48,592 nt of DNA, taken from assembly GCA_004009845.1 (NCBI GenBank), contig RMBW01000157.1, positions 1-48,592 on the forward strand, given 5' to 3'. Origin of the DNA: Davidsoniella eucalypti (lineage: Eukaryota > Ascomycota > Sordariomycetes > Microascales > Ceratocystidaceae). Positions 39,585 to 48,592 of the stretch are shown one piece after another (position 1 is the stretch's first letter; each line of letters opens with the position of its first letter). Both the position numbers and the translations under genes were made by a program. The notes beneath the pieces are model-generated. The model saw only the letters and a list, made by a program, of their open reading frames with translations. It was not told where the DNA came from and made no database searches.

Positions 39585-41551
39585 TCAGTCCTTTTCCTTG
39601 TGCTTGCGGCGGCGTTTATGACGTTTGGTGGGCTTTGGTTGTACATCATCCATAGTACCGAGTAGATCGTCGGGCAGTTCGCTAGTCGGAACAAAGATGT
39701 CATTCGACTCATCATCAAAACAGTCAAGATCTGGAGCAACCATGTCAAAGTCGGTTGGAAACTCGTCAAAGCTTCCTTCTAGATCATTGAGAATCACTCC
39801 ACTATCCAGATCTAGCGGAACGTCCAAGTCTTCTGGCGGGACGAAAGTAGCGTAATCAGGCTCATCCAGAATCAAACCCATACCCACAGCTTCAGCAAGT
39901 GGTTCCATGCTTTCTTGCTCATGTTTGTGTTCAGGTTCATACTCGAGTTCCTGTTCCGGTTCAAGATCCGCCTGGTCGTGGTCACGGCTAAAGATATAAT
40001 TCATTGCCGAGCCTGGCGAGCTCGTCTGCTCGGCCAGCCAAGCCATCAATGTCTCACTGCCCTGTTCGGGCATTTCCTCATGACCGCCGGTTTTACCCGG
40101 ATCGAAACCGACATCTGCCGTGGTGACCTGATAGCGCTTATTCTCAACAACAGCATCCCAATCCTCCCTAGCCATCGGATCAGCATCTAGCAGCTCCTGT
40201 ACGTTGATGCTGCGCACCATGATGTCACCGAGTAGCACAGCATGCGACTTGAACGAATTCGGCATTGTCTGTACGCGACGCAAGGTACTCGGCCAATTCT
40301 TGACGTTTCGCACGGGACCAGAGACACGGTCGAGCGGGTCTACGTCGTGAGGGGTCAGAGATTGGATGCTGATGCGTGGCGTCAGAGTCACGGGTTGGTG
40401 CACCTTGTCTACGTTGTGCGAGGTGTACATAAGCAGGGCGTGGGGAAGCTTCAGTGTTTCGTTGTCGGTGGGGAAGCGGACGTATTTTGGTGGCGACTGT
40501 ATCATGCGCGCCATCAAACGCCGCATTACATTACTGTGGTGCATGTAGTCTGCATGTAAGCTCAAAGAGTCGTTGTGATGGGAGTTATCGAGGAAGGTAG
40601 AGTTATACTGGTCTTCGAGCAGTATCCGCAGCTCCTCCTCGGCCTCGTTTGCCGAATGCCTGTCGATGTGTCCGTCACGGTACTGGCGCCACATGCTTTT
40701 GTAGAAGGTCTCAGGTACAGGTATTCCCGGCGTAGAAAAGTGTAGGTACGGGCTAATGTGCGGGTCAAATAGGTGATTAGGCGACCGAAACAGCGCTTCC
40801 ATCTGGCGCCGCATCTTCTGCACTGCCGGCACTAGGTGCGACTTGTCTTTACACGTGACTCTATTGAAGATCTTGTGGTCTAAATGGTCTGGCAAGAAGC
40901 GTGTCCAATCATAGATGCCGTTCCACGCCACTACGCCACGAATAGCCAGAGGCAGCGAGGGCTGACATTTGACCAAGGCGGTACTCACGGCAAGACCGGC
41001 GCCATAGTACGAGCCGTAGATGTAAAAGTCACGGCGGTCATTCTTGGTTCCCGACGGCCTGAGGTTCTCCAGTAGCCAGTCGTATAGGAAGGCCACATCG
41101 GTGTTGGGTAGAGGCCAGCTCTGTGGCACCACCATACCACTGTAGTTGACGAGCTTATGAGACCAGCGATAGTGCATTACTGCGACGGGAAGGCCCCGTA
41201 GAAACTCCGGCAGCCTGAAAGAGTCCGGGCGAGTGTTTCCCTGAGCTGGCAGATAGATGAGCACAGGTGCCTGAGAGTCACTCTTGCGAATATTGTAAAG
41301 CCTGTGCGAGCCCCGGGTTAGATATGCAGTATACTAGTGCGCTATGTTAACACTTACGACATCTTCGCGCTTCCAGCCATCCTTGTTGGTATTGTAATAA
41401 CCTCAGGCTTTCTATAGCCCATACGAAGCGCTGCAGACTCTGAGAAGCTATGGTTGCCAACAGGATAGCGCCGTCTCCATCTGAACGATAGTGGCCTAGC
41501 AGCTTGCAAAGCTATTGGTAGACGCCATCTTTGGGCACATGTAAATGCCAT
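39585..41551 (-). CDS. Alpha/beta-hydrolase-fold protein, probably mitochondrial (2 exons)
   Basis: Exon 1 is 41551-41358, exon 2 is 41301-39585; the 56-bp intron has donor GTAAGT and acceptor GCACAG. The joined product is 636 residues and the junction restores KMSLYNIRKSDSQAPVLIYL, the start of an alpha/beta-hydrolase sheet. The N-terminal 35 residues are rich in Arg, Ala and Leu with no acidic residue, as in mitochondrial presequences. Strand and helix elements around YIYGSYYGAGLAVSTALVKC (S162) sit where the nucleophile elbow is expected, but a canonical G-x-S-x-G is not formed. From about residue 480 the protein is acidic and probably disordered; it ends in a very basic tail (KPTKRHKRRRKHKEKD). 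Substrate unknown. Confidence 0.75.
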
Positions 41552-41815
41552 TTCTCAGTCTATGCAAACCAGGTTATGGTGTTAAAAGAGGAACGACTAC
41601 AAATTTTGGCCAGTCGGCCATACATATAAGTTCATTCAAACGTCTGATTCGAAGCATGTGAACGGCCTGAGGTTCACATAAGATCGCGTGTCACGTGCTC
41701 ACGGATTGAGTGCAAATTTGTTAACCCTAACAAATATAAGCTAAGTGGACTAATCTAACTTACAAGCCAGTAATAGTGTTGCATGATGATAGATTCCCCG
41801 TACTAATACCACCTT

Positions 41816-41877
41816 CTTTTCTTAACCCCAAATCTCTAGACTATAAATAAAATCATCATCATCATCTTCTCTTAACC
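41816..41877 (+). mobile_element. Minimal 5'-truncated LINE tail with 12-bp target duplication
   Basis: A 38-bp insert (41828-41865) reads AAATCTCTAGACTATAAAT then AAAATC and ATC repeats. It matches the 3' end of the Tad LINE near 9.60 kb with one mismatch. Flanks are CTTTTCTTAACC (41816-41827) and CTTCTCTTAACC (41866-41877), 11 of 12 identical. It lies between the hydrolase and dehydrogenase genes. Confidence 0.6.
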
Positions 41878-41911
41878 TTAATTCAGAGATACATCGTAGC
41901 TGTCCAAAGTC

Positions 41912-43396
41912 TCACTCAATACTTTTCTTACCGACCTCAAACTCGGATAGATCGTATTCATCTGGATATCTTTCCAAGATGTCATGTAACTTGGCCTGTT
42001 GCTGCTTCAACTCTGGCGTCAATTCCTCGTAGATATCTGAGAACATTTCCTTTAGCGCTGGTTTCTTTTCTTTTTCTGCCGTCTTGAACGCTTCTAGGAT
42101 CTCACGCTTTATGCTCTGTCTCGCCTCCTTCTCTTGTTCTTCGCTCCAACTTCCACAACTTTCCATCCACTTGCGTAGCCGGGCGATGGGGTTATCACGG
42201 CGTTTCCAGTCTTCCACTTCCACCTTGGCGCGATAGGCAAAGCTGTCGTCCGAGGTACTGTGGTGGCTAACACGGTACGTCATGGCCTCGATCAGCACCG
42301 GCTTACCGCCATCTTGCAGCGCGATTTCGCGCGCCTTGAGCGTGGCCAGGCGTACTGCCCAGAAGTCGTTACCGTCGACGCGGATCGTGTCGATGCCGTA
42401 GCCGATACCGCGACTGGCAATACCATCTCCACGGTACTGTTCTAGCGCCGGCGTTGAGATTGCGTAGCCGTTGTTCCGGCAGATGAAGACTACTGGACAT
42501 CCTCGTGTGGCTGCGATGTTGAGTGCCGCGTGGAAGTCGCCTTCGGATGCTGCGCCCTCGCCAAAGTAGGCAGCTACTACGCGGGCCGGGAGGTTCGGGT
42601 TTAGCTGCTTCTGTACTTTGAGAGCATAGGCGGCACCAGATGCCTGCGGTAGCTGGGTAGCTAGCGGCGACGAGATGGTGTGCTATCGAGACAGCAGAAC
42701 GGGTTAGTGGTCATCTAGACTCTATCAGTGCAGTTTATCGTGTCTTACAATGTTCAGCTTCTTCGATCCATAGTGGATTGGCATGTTGCGGCCTCGGCCG
42801 GGGTCGTTGCGGTTCGCAAACAGTTGATCCATGAACTCCTTCGTTGTGAATCCACGCTGCTTAAAGACTCCCTGTTCACGATACTGGCAAAACACCACAT
42901 CGCCCTTCTCTAGTGCGCTTGCCGAACCAACACACACCGCCTCCTCGCCAGCCGAGACCATATAGAAGCTAATCCGGCCTTGTCGCTGCGCTTCAAGCAT
43001 AGTCGCATCCATGATGCTAATGAACAGCATATCGCGATACAGCTTCTGCACTGCCTCATCACTTAGATCCGATTCGAACACCGTATCAACCTGGATACCT
43101 TCTTGATCGATGGCGCGATATGTAGGTAGTGCCGCCATCTGGGCCGGGTGCACAAAGCTGAGGCTGTTGATGAACTCAGACTTGAGAGCGCCTGGAAACG
43201 ATACGTGCTGTGCACCAGGCCGTTGCGAGAGACCTCCACTGCCGCTTGTGCTGCTACTGCTACTGCTGTTTCTAACCGCGCTTCTGTTGCCCCGGTTGGC
43301 AATATAGGCCCCTGTGTAGACCGTGCCGGAGACAAAGGCTCGAGGGTTCCGGCTTGCCCCGGCAAATTTCTGATAGATAAGCGCCGGGCGTGTCAT
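41912..43396 (-). CDS. Branched-chain 2-oxoacid dehydrogenase E1 subunit alpha, mitochondrial (2 exons)
   Basis: Exon 1 is 43396-42749, exon 2 is 42682-41912, with a 66-bp intron (donor GTAAGA, acceptor CGATAG); the product is 472 residues. Residues 1-75 are a presequence with a Ser/Gly-rich run. The conserved core includes MLEAQRQGRISFYMVSAGEE, YREQGVF, MPIHYGSKKLNIHTISSPLA, and the thiamine-diphosphate motif from GEGAASEGD (257-265) to CRNN (284-287). TYRVSHHSTSDDSFAYR holds the regulatory Ser loop phosphorylated by the dehydrogenase kinase in animals. With E1 beta, E2 and E3 it decarboxylates the 2-oxoacids of Val, Leu and Ile in the mitochondrial matrix. HHSTSDDS and the longer N-terminus separate it from pyruvate dehydrogenase. 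No defect seen. Confidence 0.92.
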
Positions 43397-44413
43397 AGTG
43401 TCGGCGGATGTAGCGATAATCGTAGTAACTCGAGTATATGTCGGTGTAGATGAAAGAACGTGTCTTTGATACTTTTTTTCCTTGGATAACTCGTGAACAA
43501 GATTTAACCCTAAAACGTGAAGCGTAACTCAAAAGAACAAAGATTCTGTGCTAGATCGCTATACAGACTTGTGTTTTCTTCCAAGTTTTTTTTGCTTCTA
43601 ATTAGATGATCGGATTCTTTCTGGGGGCTTTTTTTCTCTTTTCCCTGCTTGTTTGTTTCCGATGACTTGAAGTAATGCTTGTTGGTGCATTATTTGTTGC
43701 AGATTTGAGCCGACAAAACCCGTTCTTATACCGGCCTGCAACTACTCCATGATCATTTGCTATTATTCTGGTTTGGAGTCAAATATTAGTATCAAAGGCG
43801 TGGCCAGAAGTCTATATACACCAATGAATAATTTATAAGCTTTTACCTCATCATGAGTTTTACTAGATTACAAAATTCAACTACAGCTGCTGCATTAAAA
43901 TCGCGTTCAGTATGTATAAATCACGAAAAGTGGAGTCAGAACCAAAAGTTAATGAATAATTATATCATGTTTTGTTAGCTAGGTTGTTAAAGCCCGTCTC
44001 AGATATAGTATTCAATAATAGGAATAAGAAATAACAAAAAAGAAATAAAAATGTGCAAGTCTTCTTATTCCGCCAAGAAAAGAAAACCATCGCTTGCCTG
44101 AAAATCCATCAACACGCCAAAAAAGCAAAAGCAAACTTTGCGTGTATATCCGTAGAATACAAAAGAAAATTATGATAATACAGTAATACTGACAAAAAAC
44201 ATGTTCGGTCATCATGATTCCCGCTCCGATATTCCCGAACTACCGTCCATCAACTAGGGCGAGACGATGCCAAAGGACGGTCACGACCCCCATAAGGAAC
44301 TTCATCATTGTAAGTCCTAGGCGCAGCACCTGAATTCCCACCACCAACACCACCACCCCTCTTCTCATAGAGCCTCGAGTTGCCTGCATAACAAGGGTGC
44401 TGCGCGCCGCAAG
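43397..44413. other. Intergenic region between dehydrogenase and the Ser/Thr-rich protein gene
   Basis: The left part is the promoter of the dehydrogenase gene. At the right end (about 44251-44413) the minus strand stays open in a frame shifted relative to the neighbouring gene, reading TLTCGAQHPCYAGNSRLYEK and ending in DRPLASSRPS. This may be chance, an alternative 3' end, or the effect of a missing base. No RNA gene seen. Confidence 0.4.
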
Positions 44414-47347
44414 TCAATGTCCCGTGCCCAATATCAAGCGTCGGTTGTTCTTGATGACTTGGTTGAGTTTACTCTCCGCTCTCTCCATCTCACGACGTGC
44501 GATAGTAAGCGCCTTTTCAGAATCTTCCACACTCATGGGTAATGGACTTTGAAGCGCTACCCCGTTACGGTCGGTGCCAAAGGGGTGTCGGGGATCCGAG
44601 TTGGTCGTATTGTATGAGCCAAGTCCACCGGCGTTGTTATCGCTATTCGGGAACAGGATAGAGTCGTTATTAAAGCCGTGTGTTCCAAACATCGTACTCG
44701 TCTGAGAGTCACCCGTGTTCATAAAGGGTGCCAGTGAGTTGATGTTGTTTTCGTTTTGCTCACGCGACTGTTGGGCTGAAGATGACGTCTGTCTATCTAG
44801 CCGAAGTCGGGGAAGCACGTATTGGTTAATATATGAGATGGCTTCGTCACGCTGAATCTTCGAGATTGGGTCCCGTACTTTTCCATCTGGCGTTTGAGGG
44901 AAGAAACTTGGGGGCCCATTAGGTACAGCCCGGTTGTTTACTAGAGTAAACCCTTGAGAACCACGACGGTAGGCGTCGAAGACAAAAGTCCGCGGGTTAC
45001 GAAGATCTGCTGCCATGATACTTTGATACTTGATATATAGATCCTCTTCACTTTGAGCGAGATTGCGGACGAAATCTCCGTTAGGTGTGATTAGAACACG
45101 GCTCCCATCGCGCATCTTGCGGACCGGTTTGCCCTGTGCAAGAAGGCTCTTCTCTTCCGGCGTCAAGATGCTATTGGAAGTGTCCTCTATCACACCGCCA
45201 TTGCCGTCTTGCGAATCGGTAGAGTTCTTGGCTACTGGAGGCGGAGGTATAGTAAACACCTTGAGCAATTCCTCCTTGGTAGTGTCACCATCAAATAGCT
45301 GTAGGAATCTAAGTTTATCGTCAGAGAGCAACAGCCTTTGTCCCCGAAGCTTAGAATATATTTCAGCTAAAGCTGGCTCTGATGTAACGTCCGTGGATTG
45401 GTAGGGTTGGGCTTCGTCGTTTTTCTCGGTCTGGGCGGTAGCATCGGCAGCGACTTCGTCAGCAGTGATTACCAATGGTTCTTTCTTGGCAGAATTCTCC
45501 TTCAACTTTGTATCCTTAGTGACCTTGTCGACACTAGAAGCGGGGTTGGCGTCTTGAACATTCTTAGTAGTCTTCTTTTTGGTAGAGCTGGAAGAGGCAG
45601 TAGACTTCTTGGGAGCTTGGCTGCTAGTACTTGATTTGACTGGGGTTTGCGAAACAGAAGAAGACATAGAACTTTCGGTAGATTTAATAGTAGAAGCAGA
45701 TGCTTGGACATTGGCATCCTTACCCTTCTGATCGCCACCAACTACACAGTTGTCGATTGGGTTTTTGTTAAGCGATTTCGGCGTACTATTGATCCGAGGG
45801 GTGACACTAGTAGATGTAGTAGAACCTGAGATAATAAAAGGAGAAGATGCAGAAGAAGAACCTGCCTGATCAGCATCATCTTTGTGCGGGCCCGAACCCT
45901 GAGCATCGGTCACAACGGTAGAAGATGACGCTGCTTTTTCTAGTGTAGCTGTTGAAGAAATGCTACCAAAGGCCTGCTGTTGCTGCTTTTCAGCAGTCCC
46001 AGCCGCCTTTTTGGCAGACACTGTCTTCTCCTTCTTCTGTTTCTTCTTACGGCCAAGAACAGGGGCGTGCGTTTCCTGCTCTGTAACTATCGAAGCTTCG
46101 GTGGCCGCAGCAACCTCCTTAGTAATCTCTTTGCGCTGCTTTCGCTGCTGGCTTTTGGTAGTGGAACGGACAGGTGCCGTGCCAACTTTGTTAACAAATG
46201 GAGGAGGGGAGCTTGTCCGTGACACAGAGACAGTAGCGGATACGATACTAGCGCTGTCGCTGATGATCTCACTGTTGCCTGTGGGCGTGTTGGGCCTTTG
46301 TAGGCGCAGCGGCAGAGATCCAACATTGGCAACGATAGGGGAGGATAACGTAGGAGTCTCAGCTCTTGGTACAGATGTAGTCCCAGTAAGACGAATCGAA
46401 CGATGAACTGGACGGGGCGCTGGCGACTGCGAAGCGGGGAACGAGTTTGAGACAGATCTAGATGCTAACGTGGGAGTCTCCACAGGCGTTGAGTCAGGTG
46501 CCTTTGCTGGCGATTTGCTTGAAGTCGAGACTGAAGTGTTGATAGAGATTGTCGCTGGACGCTTAAGCTTTGGTTGATCAACTAAAGACTTTTTAGGCGA
46601 GTTAACACCGTTATTACGTGAGAGCGGCGTGCCAGTACGAGAGGCCAGAGCCTTGTGCGAATCCAGAGCAGGGAAGTCTTCTTCCAATAAAAAGCTCTTG
46701 CTGGGCGTTCTTGTCTGGGGAGTACGTGGCGTCTGAGAAACATTGGGCTCCTGAGCACCAGTAGACGATGATCCGTTGTCAGCGTCAGAGGCGTCCTTGG
46801 CTGCAGCCGCAGCAGCTATCTTGGCAAGAATGTGAGGACGCTCAGGTGTAGACGGGACAGCAGATATCGTCTTGACTCTAGACTTGGGTGACGATAGAGG
46901 AGTAGAGGCTGCTGTAGCATTAGTAGTTTGGGCTAGCGGGATAGCGGGGCCCAAGTTACTAGGAGCTTTCTGTGCCGGTTGTACAGGCGTGATAGGAGTG
47001 TAATTTGCACTAGCAGAGCCCAGCGAGGATGCAGTAAGTGTAATTGGAAGGGGGGCAGTCTGGAAAGGAGTAGTGACTAAAGCCGGGGCCGTTGATATTG
47101 GTGTCTTAGCTGAAGCTATAGTCATTCCGATGGGTTGCCGAGTTGGACGAGATATCGGAGCCATGAGACCAGGAGGAGGACTAGTCATAGAAGATGACAT
47201 TGGTCTTGCATTAGGTGGCGCGGAAAACCCCAACCCCGGAGGAGGCTTTGGAGTGGTTGATGTTGGTGAGATTCTCGACGGGGTATCCCATAGCTCATCA
47301 TTAACTAGCGCATCGACATCATGACTAGCGGCATCGAGTTCCGGCAT
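44414..47347 (-). CDS. Large Ser/Thr/Pro-rich, mostly disordered protein; possibly NOT4-related C-terminal region
   Basis: The frame is open up to 47371, but its upstream part has no ATG and directly follows an intron-like 3' end (branch-site-like GCTAAC, then CTGCTCGTCTAG at about 47361). The first ATG after that junction is at 47347, giving 977 residues. Residues 1-660 are low-complexity Ser/Thr/Pro/Ala with repeated TPxTP and PPPGL motifs and a conserved-looking SFLLEEDFPALDS. The last 330 residues are better ordered: ILTPEEKSLLAQGKPVRKMR, DLYIKYQSIMAADLRNPRTF, and a final helix (REMERAESKLNQVIKNNRR). The late helix and acidic DFPAL motif faintly recall NOT4-type CCR4-NOT ubiquitin ligases, but no RING or RNA-recognition domain is visible in the 1.2 kb upstream. 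Function is unknown. Confidence 0.6.
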   Translation of the reverse strand: MPELDAASHDVDALVNDELWDTPSRISPTSTTPKPPPGLGFSAPPNARPMSSSMTSPPPGLMAPISRPTRQPIGMTIASAKTPISTAPALVTTPFQTAPLPITLTASSLGSASANYTPITPVQPAQKAPSNLGPAIPLAQTTNATAASTPLSSPKSRVKTISAVPSTPERPHILAKIAAAAAAKDASDADNGSSSTGAQEPNVSQTPRTPQTRTPSKSFLLEEDFPALDSHKALASRTGTPLSRNNGVNSPKKSLVDQPKLKRPATISINTSVSTSSKSPAKAPDSTPVETPTLASRSVSNSFPASQSPAPRPVHRSIRLTGTTSVPRAETPTLSSPIVANVGSLPLRLQRPNTPTGNSEIISDSASIVSATVSVSRTSSPPPFVNKVGTAPVRSTTKSQQRKQRKEITKEVAAATEASIVTEQETHAPVLGRKKKQKKEKTVSAKKAAGTAEKQQQQAFGSISSTATLEKAASSSTVVTDAQGSGPHKDDADQAGSSSASSPFIISGSTTSTSVTPRINSTPKSLNKNPIDNCVVGGDQKGKDANVQASASTIKSTESSMSSSVSQTPVKSSTSSQAPKKSTASSSSTKKKTTKNVQDANPASSVDKVTKDTKLKENSAKKEPLVITADEVAADATAQTEKNDEAQPYQSTDVTSEPALAEIYSKLRGQRLLLSDDKLRFLQLFDGDTTKEELLKVFTIPPPPVAKNSTDSQDGNGGVIEDTSNSILTPEEKSLLAQGKPVRKMRDGSRVLITPNGDFVRNLAQSEEDLYIKYQSIMAADLRNPRTFVFDAYRRGSQGFTLVNNRAVPNGPPSFFPQTPDGKVRDPISKIQRDEAISYINQYVLPRLRLDRQTSSSAQQSREQNENNINSLAPFMNTGDSQTSTMFGTHGFNNDSILFPNSDNNAGGLGSYNTTNSDPRHPFGTDRNGVALQSPLPMSVEDSEKALTIARREMERAESKLNQVIKNNRRLILGTGH

Positions 47348-48592
47348 ATCATCTTCTAGACGAGCAGACACATGTTAGCACAGACCACAGAGTAATGATA
47401 AAGATGTAGTGATAGTGATATATAGTGTGTAGTGTGAGCAGGCTGATGTATGTGGTTAGTTTGGGTAGATGGCGATAGCGGTGGTGATTTGAGCGCAGAG
47501 TCAGAGACTTGAAAAGATACGAGTATGCTACGATCTGATATCGCTCTACAATGATGTAAGCTGCGGTTATGATCCTCCTTGTCTTGGTTTCTTCCGGTCT
47601 TTCGAGTTTCCACCTCTTATTGTATCTTTTCTGCAACTTATATATCTCCTGTCAACGTCAGCTGAGCTGGGTGGCTGGCCCGGGAAATGATCATAGAGTC
47701 TATCGTTGCGTGAAGATGGCTGGCTAGGCTGCCGCATTATATACAGTAGAGGTTCATTGTAGAAATCATATGCAGAGCGACGGAAGGAAAACAATAAAGG
47801 GGGGGATGGGGGGATATAACAAAGTTACAACAAAACAGCTAAGCCACTGTGTTGCAGAAGGATACAGAGTTTGGAGCGAACAGATACAGCCAGAGTAGTT
47901 AAAGTACAAGAGATATACAGGACAGGAACCAATGTTTCCAGATATTGCATACAACAGTCACAGTCAAGACTGCCCAAGCGCGCCAGGGACAGTGAAGACG
48001 GGACGGCCGAGGGCAGTGAGTAGAAGAAGTAATAGTGAGGAGAAGGGGATCTAATATATATTGATCCAAAAGTGAACCGAAAATAGAAGAAAAGTACACC
48101 ATAGCCTGGCTGGCTCCGAGGCCGCGTCCGGAAGGAATAAACCGGCGAAGTTAACATACATGAATAAGTGCTCATGAAAAGCGGCAATGGCTTGCTTGAT
48201 TCCGAGACTGTGTGGCCAGCGGCATCAAAAAGAGAAGATGCTATTAGGCCAAAGTCGCATGGAAAAGAAAGTTCAAGCTCTGTTGATGGCCAACCATGTC
48301 CATCCTTCCCGGAAACACCGTGCGAGTCCCTTGAGCAAGCCCTAAACCCTCAAATATTAAAAAGGCCGTAAAAACCAGAGTAGAAAATTATGAAAACGAA
48401 GCGAATAAAAGAAAAGGAAGATAGGCCAAATTAACCCTCCCCCCCCGCGTAGTATGAAAAAAAAAAGATAAACTGAAAATGATGCGCTCATCGTGAAAGA
48501 TGTGTCGTGTGGTTGGTTTATGTGTAAATGTGAGACGATAAAGAGTAGCAGAAGGCCAAAATCGATCCAGCTATCAAAAGATATCGATGAAA
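47348..48592 (-). other. 5' leader, probable leader intron and promoter of the Ser/Thr-rich protein gene
   Basis: The sequence just above 47361 on the minus strand looks like a fungal intron 3' end (GCTAAC, 18 bases, then CTAG). A possible donor GTATCT lies at about 47521, so an intron of about 160 bp in the leader is plausible. Beyond it no coding exon with recognisable domains is seen; a protein-coding first exon cannot be excluded. Confidence 0.4.

Noticed and set aside
44414..47371. Confident NOT4 (CCR4-NOT E3 ligase) annotation with start at 47371
   Set aside because: There is no ATG at 47371, and no RING or RNA-recognition domain is visible upstream; the resemblance is limited to weak C-terminal features.
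47349..47636. Small minus-strand protein overlapping the leader of the Ser/Thr-rich protein gene
   Set aside because: Composition is not protein-like and the region ends in a convincing intron 3' end, so it is better explained as leader exon plus intron.
1..48592. CRISPR arrays, insertion sequences of bacterial type, ribosomal RNA genes
   Set aside because: Looked for and not found; the tandem repeats present are simple minisatellites without spacers, and the sequence is eukaryotic.

Overview
The window looks like nuclear DNA of a filamentous fungus, most likely an ascomycete (Pezizomycotina); the class cannot be fixed from sequence alone. Evidence: short GT-AG introns of 56-80 bp with GTAAG-type donors, an intronless nuclear tRNA-Gln(CTG), a secreted M28 leucine aminopeptidase, a CREG-like secreted protein, a three-helix Ctr copper transporter, Tad-type LINE fragments, a pogo/Fot1-type transposon and a telomere-linked-helicase-type RecQ protein. 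Compact GC-richer genes sit in long AT-rich, repeat-laden spacers.

Layout. 0-12.3 kb is a transposon graveyard: an intact AlkB-like dioxygenase (528-1229), a decayed Tc1/mariner transposase (about 1.9-2.3 kb), a 5' fragment of an inositol-monophosphatase gene cut inside its metal-site motif (3.17-3.56 kb), a LINE ORF1 scrap, a pseudogene with a P-loop NTPase and a PD-(D/E)XK nuclease-like module of the Crinkler/CR type (4.66-7.18 kb), an apparently intact pogo-type transposon (7.38-9.18 kb), a 5'-truncated, frameshifted Tad LINE (about 9.59-11.2 kb), and several copies of a very short A-tailed retroposon.

12.29-31.34 kb is the most striking part: a palindromic island of about 19 kb. Two inverted arms (12290-16721 and 26756-31335) each carry a gene for a secreted 660-residue protein; the arm A gene is intact and the arm B gene has one frameshift. 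The 10 kb spacer holds a spliced copper transporter gene on the minus strand, about 3.6 kb of gene-poor DNA, and an intact single-exon 1542-residue protein joining N-terminal zinc fingers, a tyrosine-recombinase-like middle region (inferred) and a C-terminal RecQ-type helicase. Insertions present in only one arm (a retroposon in A, a 265-bp element in B, different minisatellite lengths) show that the arms are real, separate loci, and they give natural empty sites.

31.4-48.6 kb is mostly conserved host gene space, all protein genes on the minus strand: tRNA-Gln, a CREG-like protein, leucine aminopeptidase 1, an alpha/beta-hydrolase-fold protein (2 exons), the branched-chain 2-oxoacid dehydrogenase E1 alpha subunit (2 exons) and a large Ser/Thr/Pro-rich, mostly disordered protein. 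These genes do not form an obvious pathway. The only plausible functional unit is the palindromic island, which could be a cargo-bearing mobile element; that is inference.
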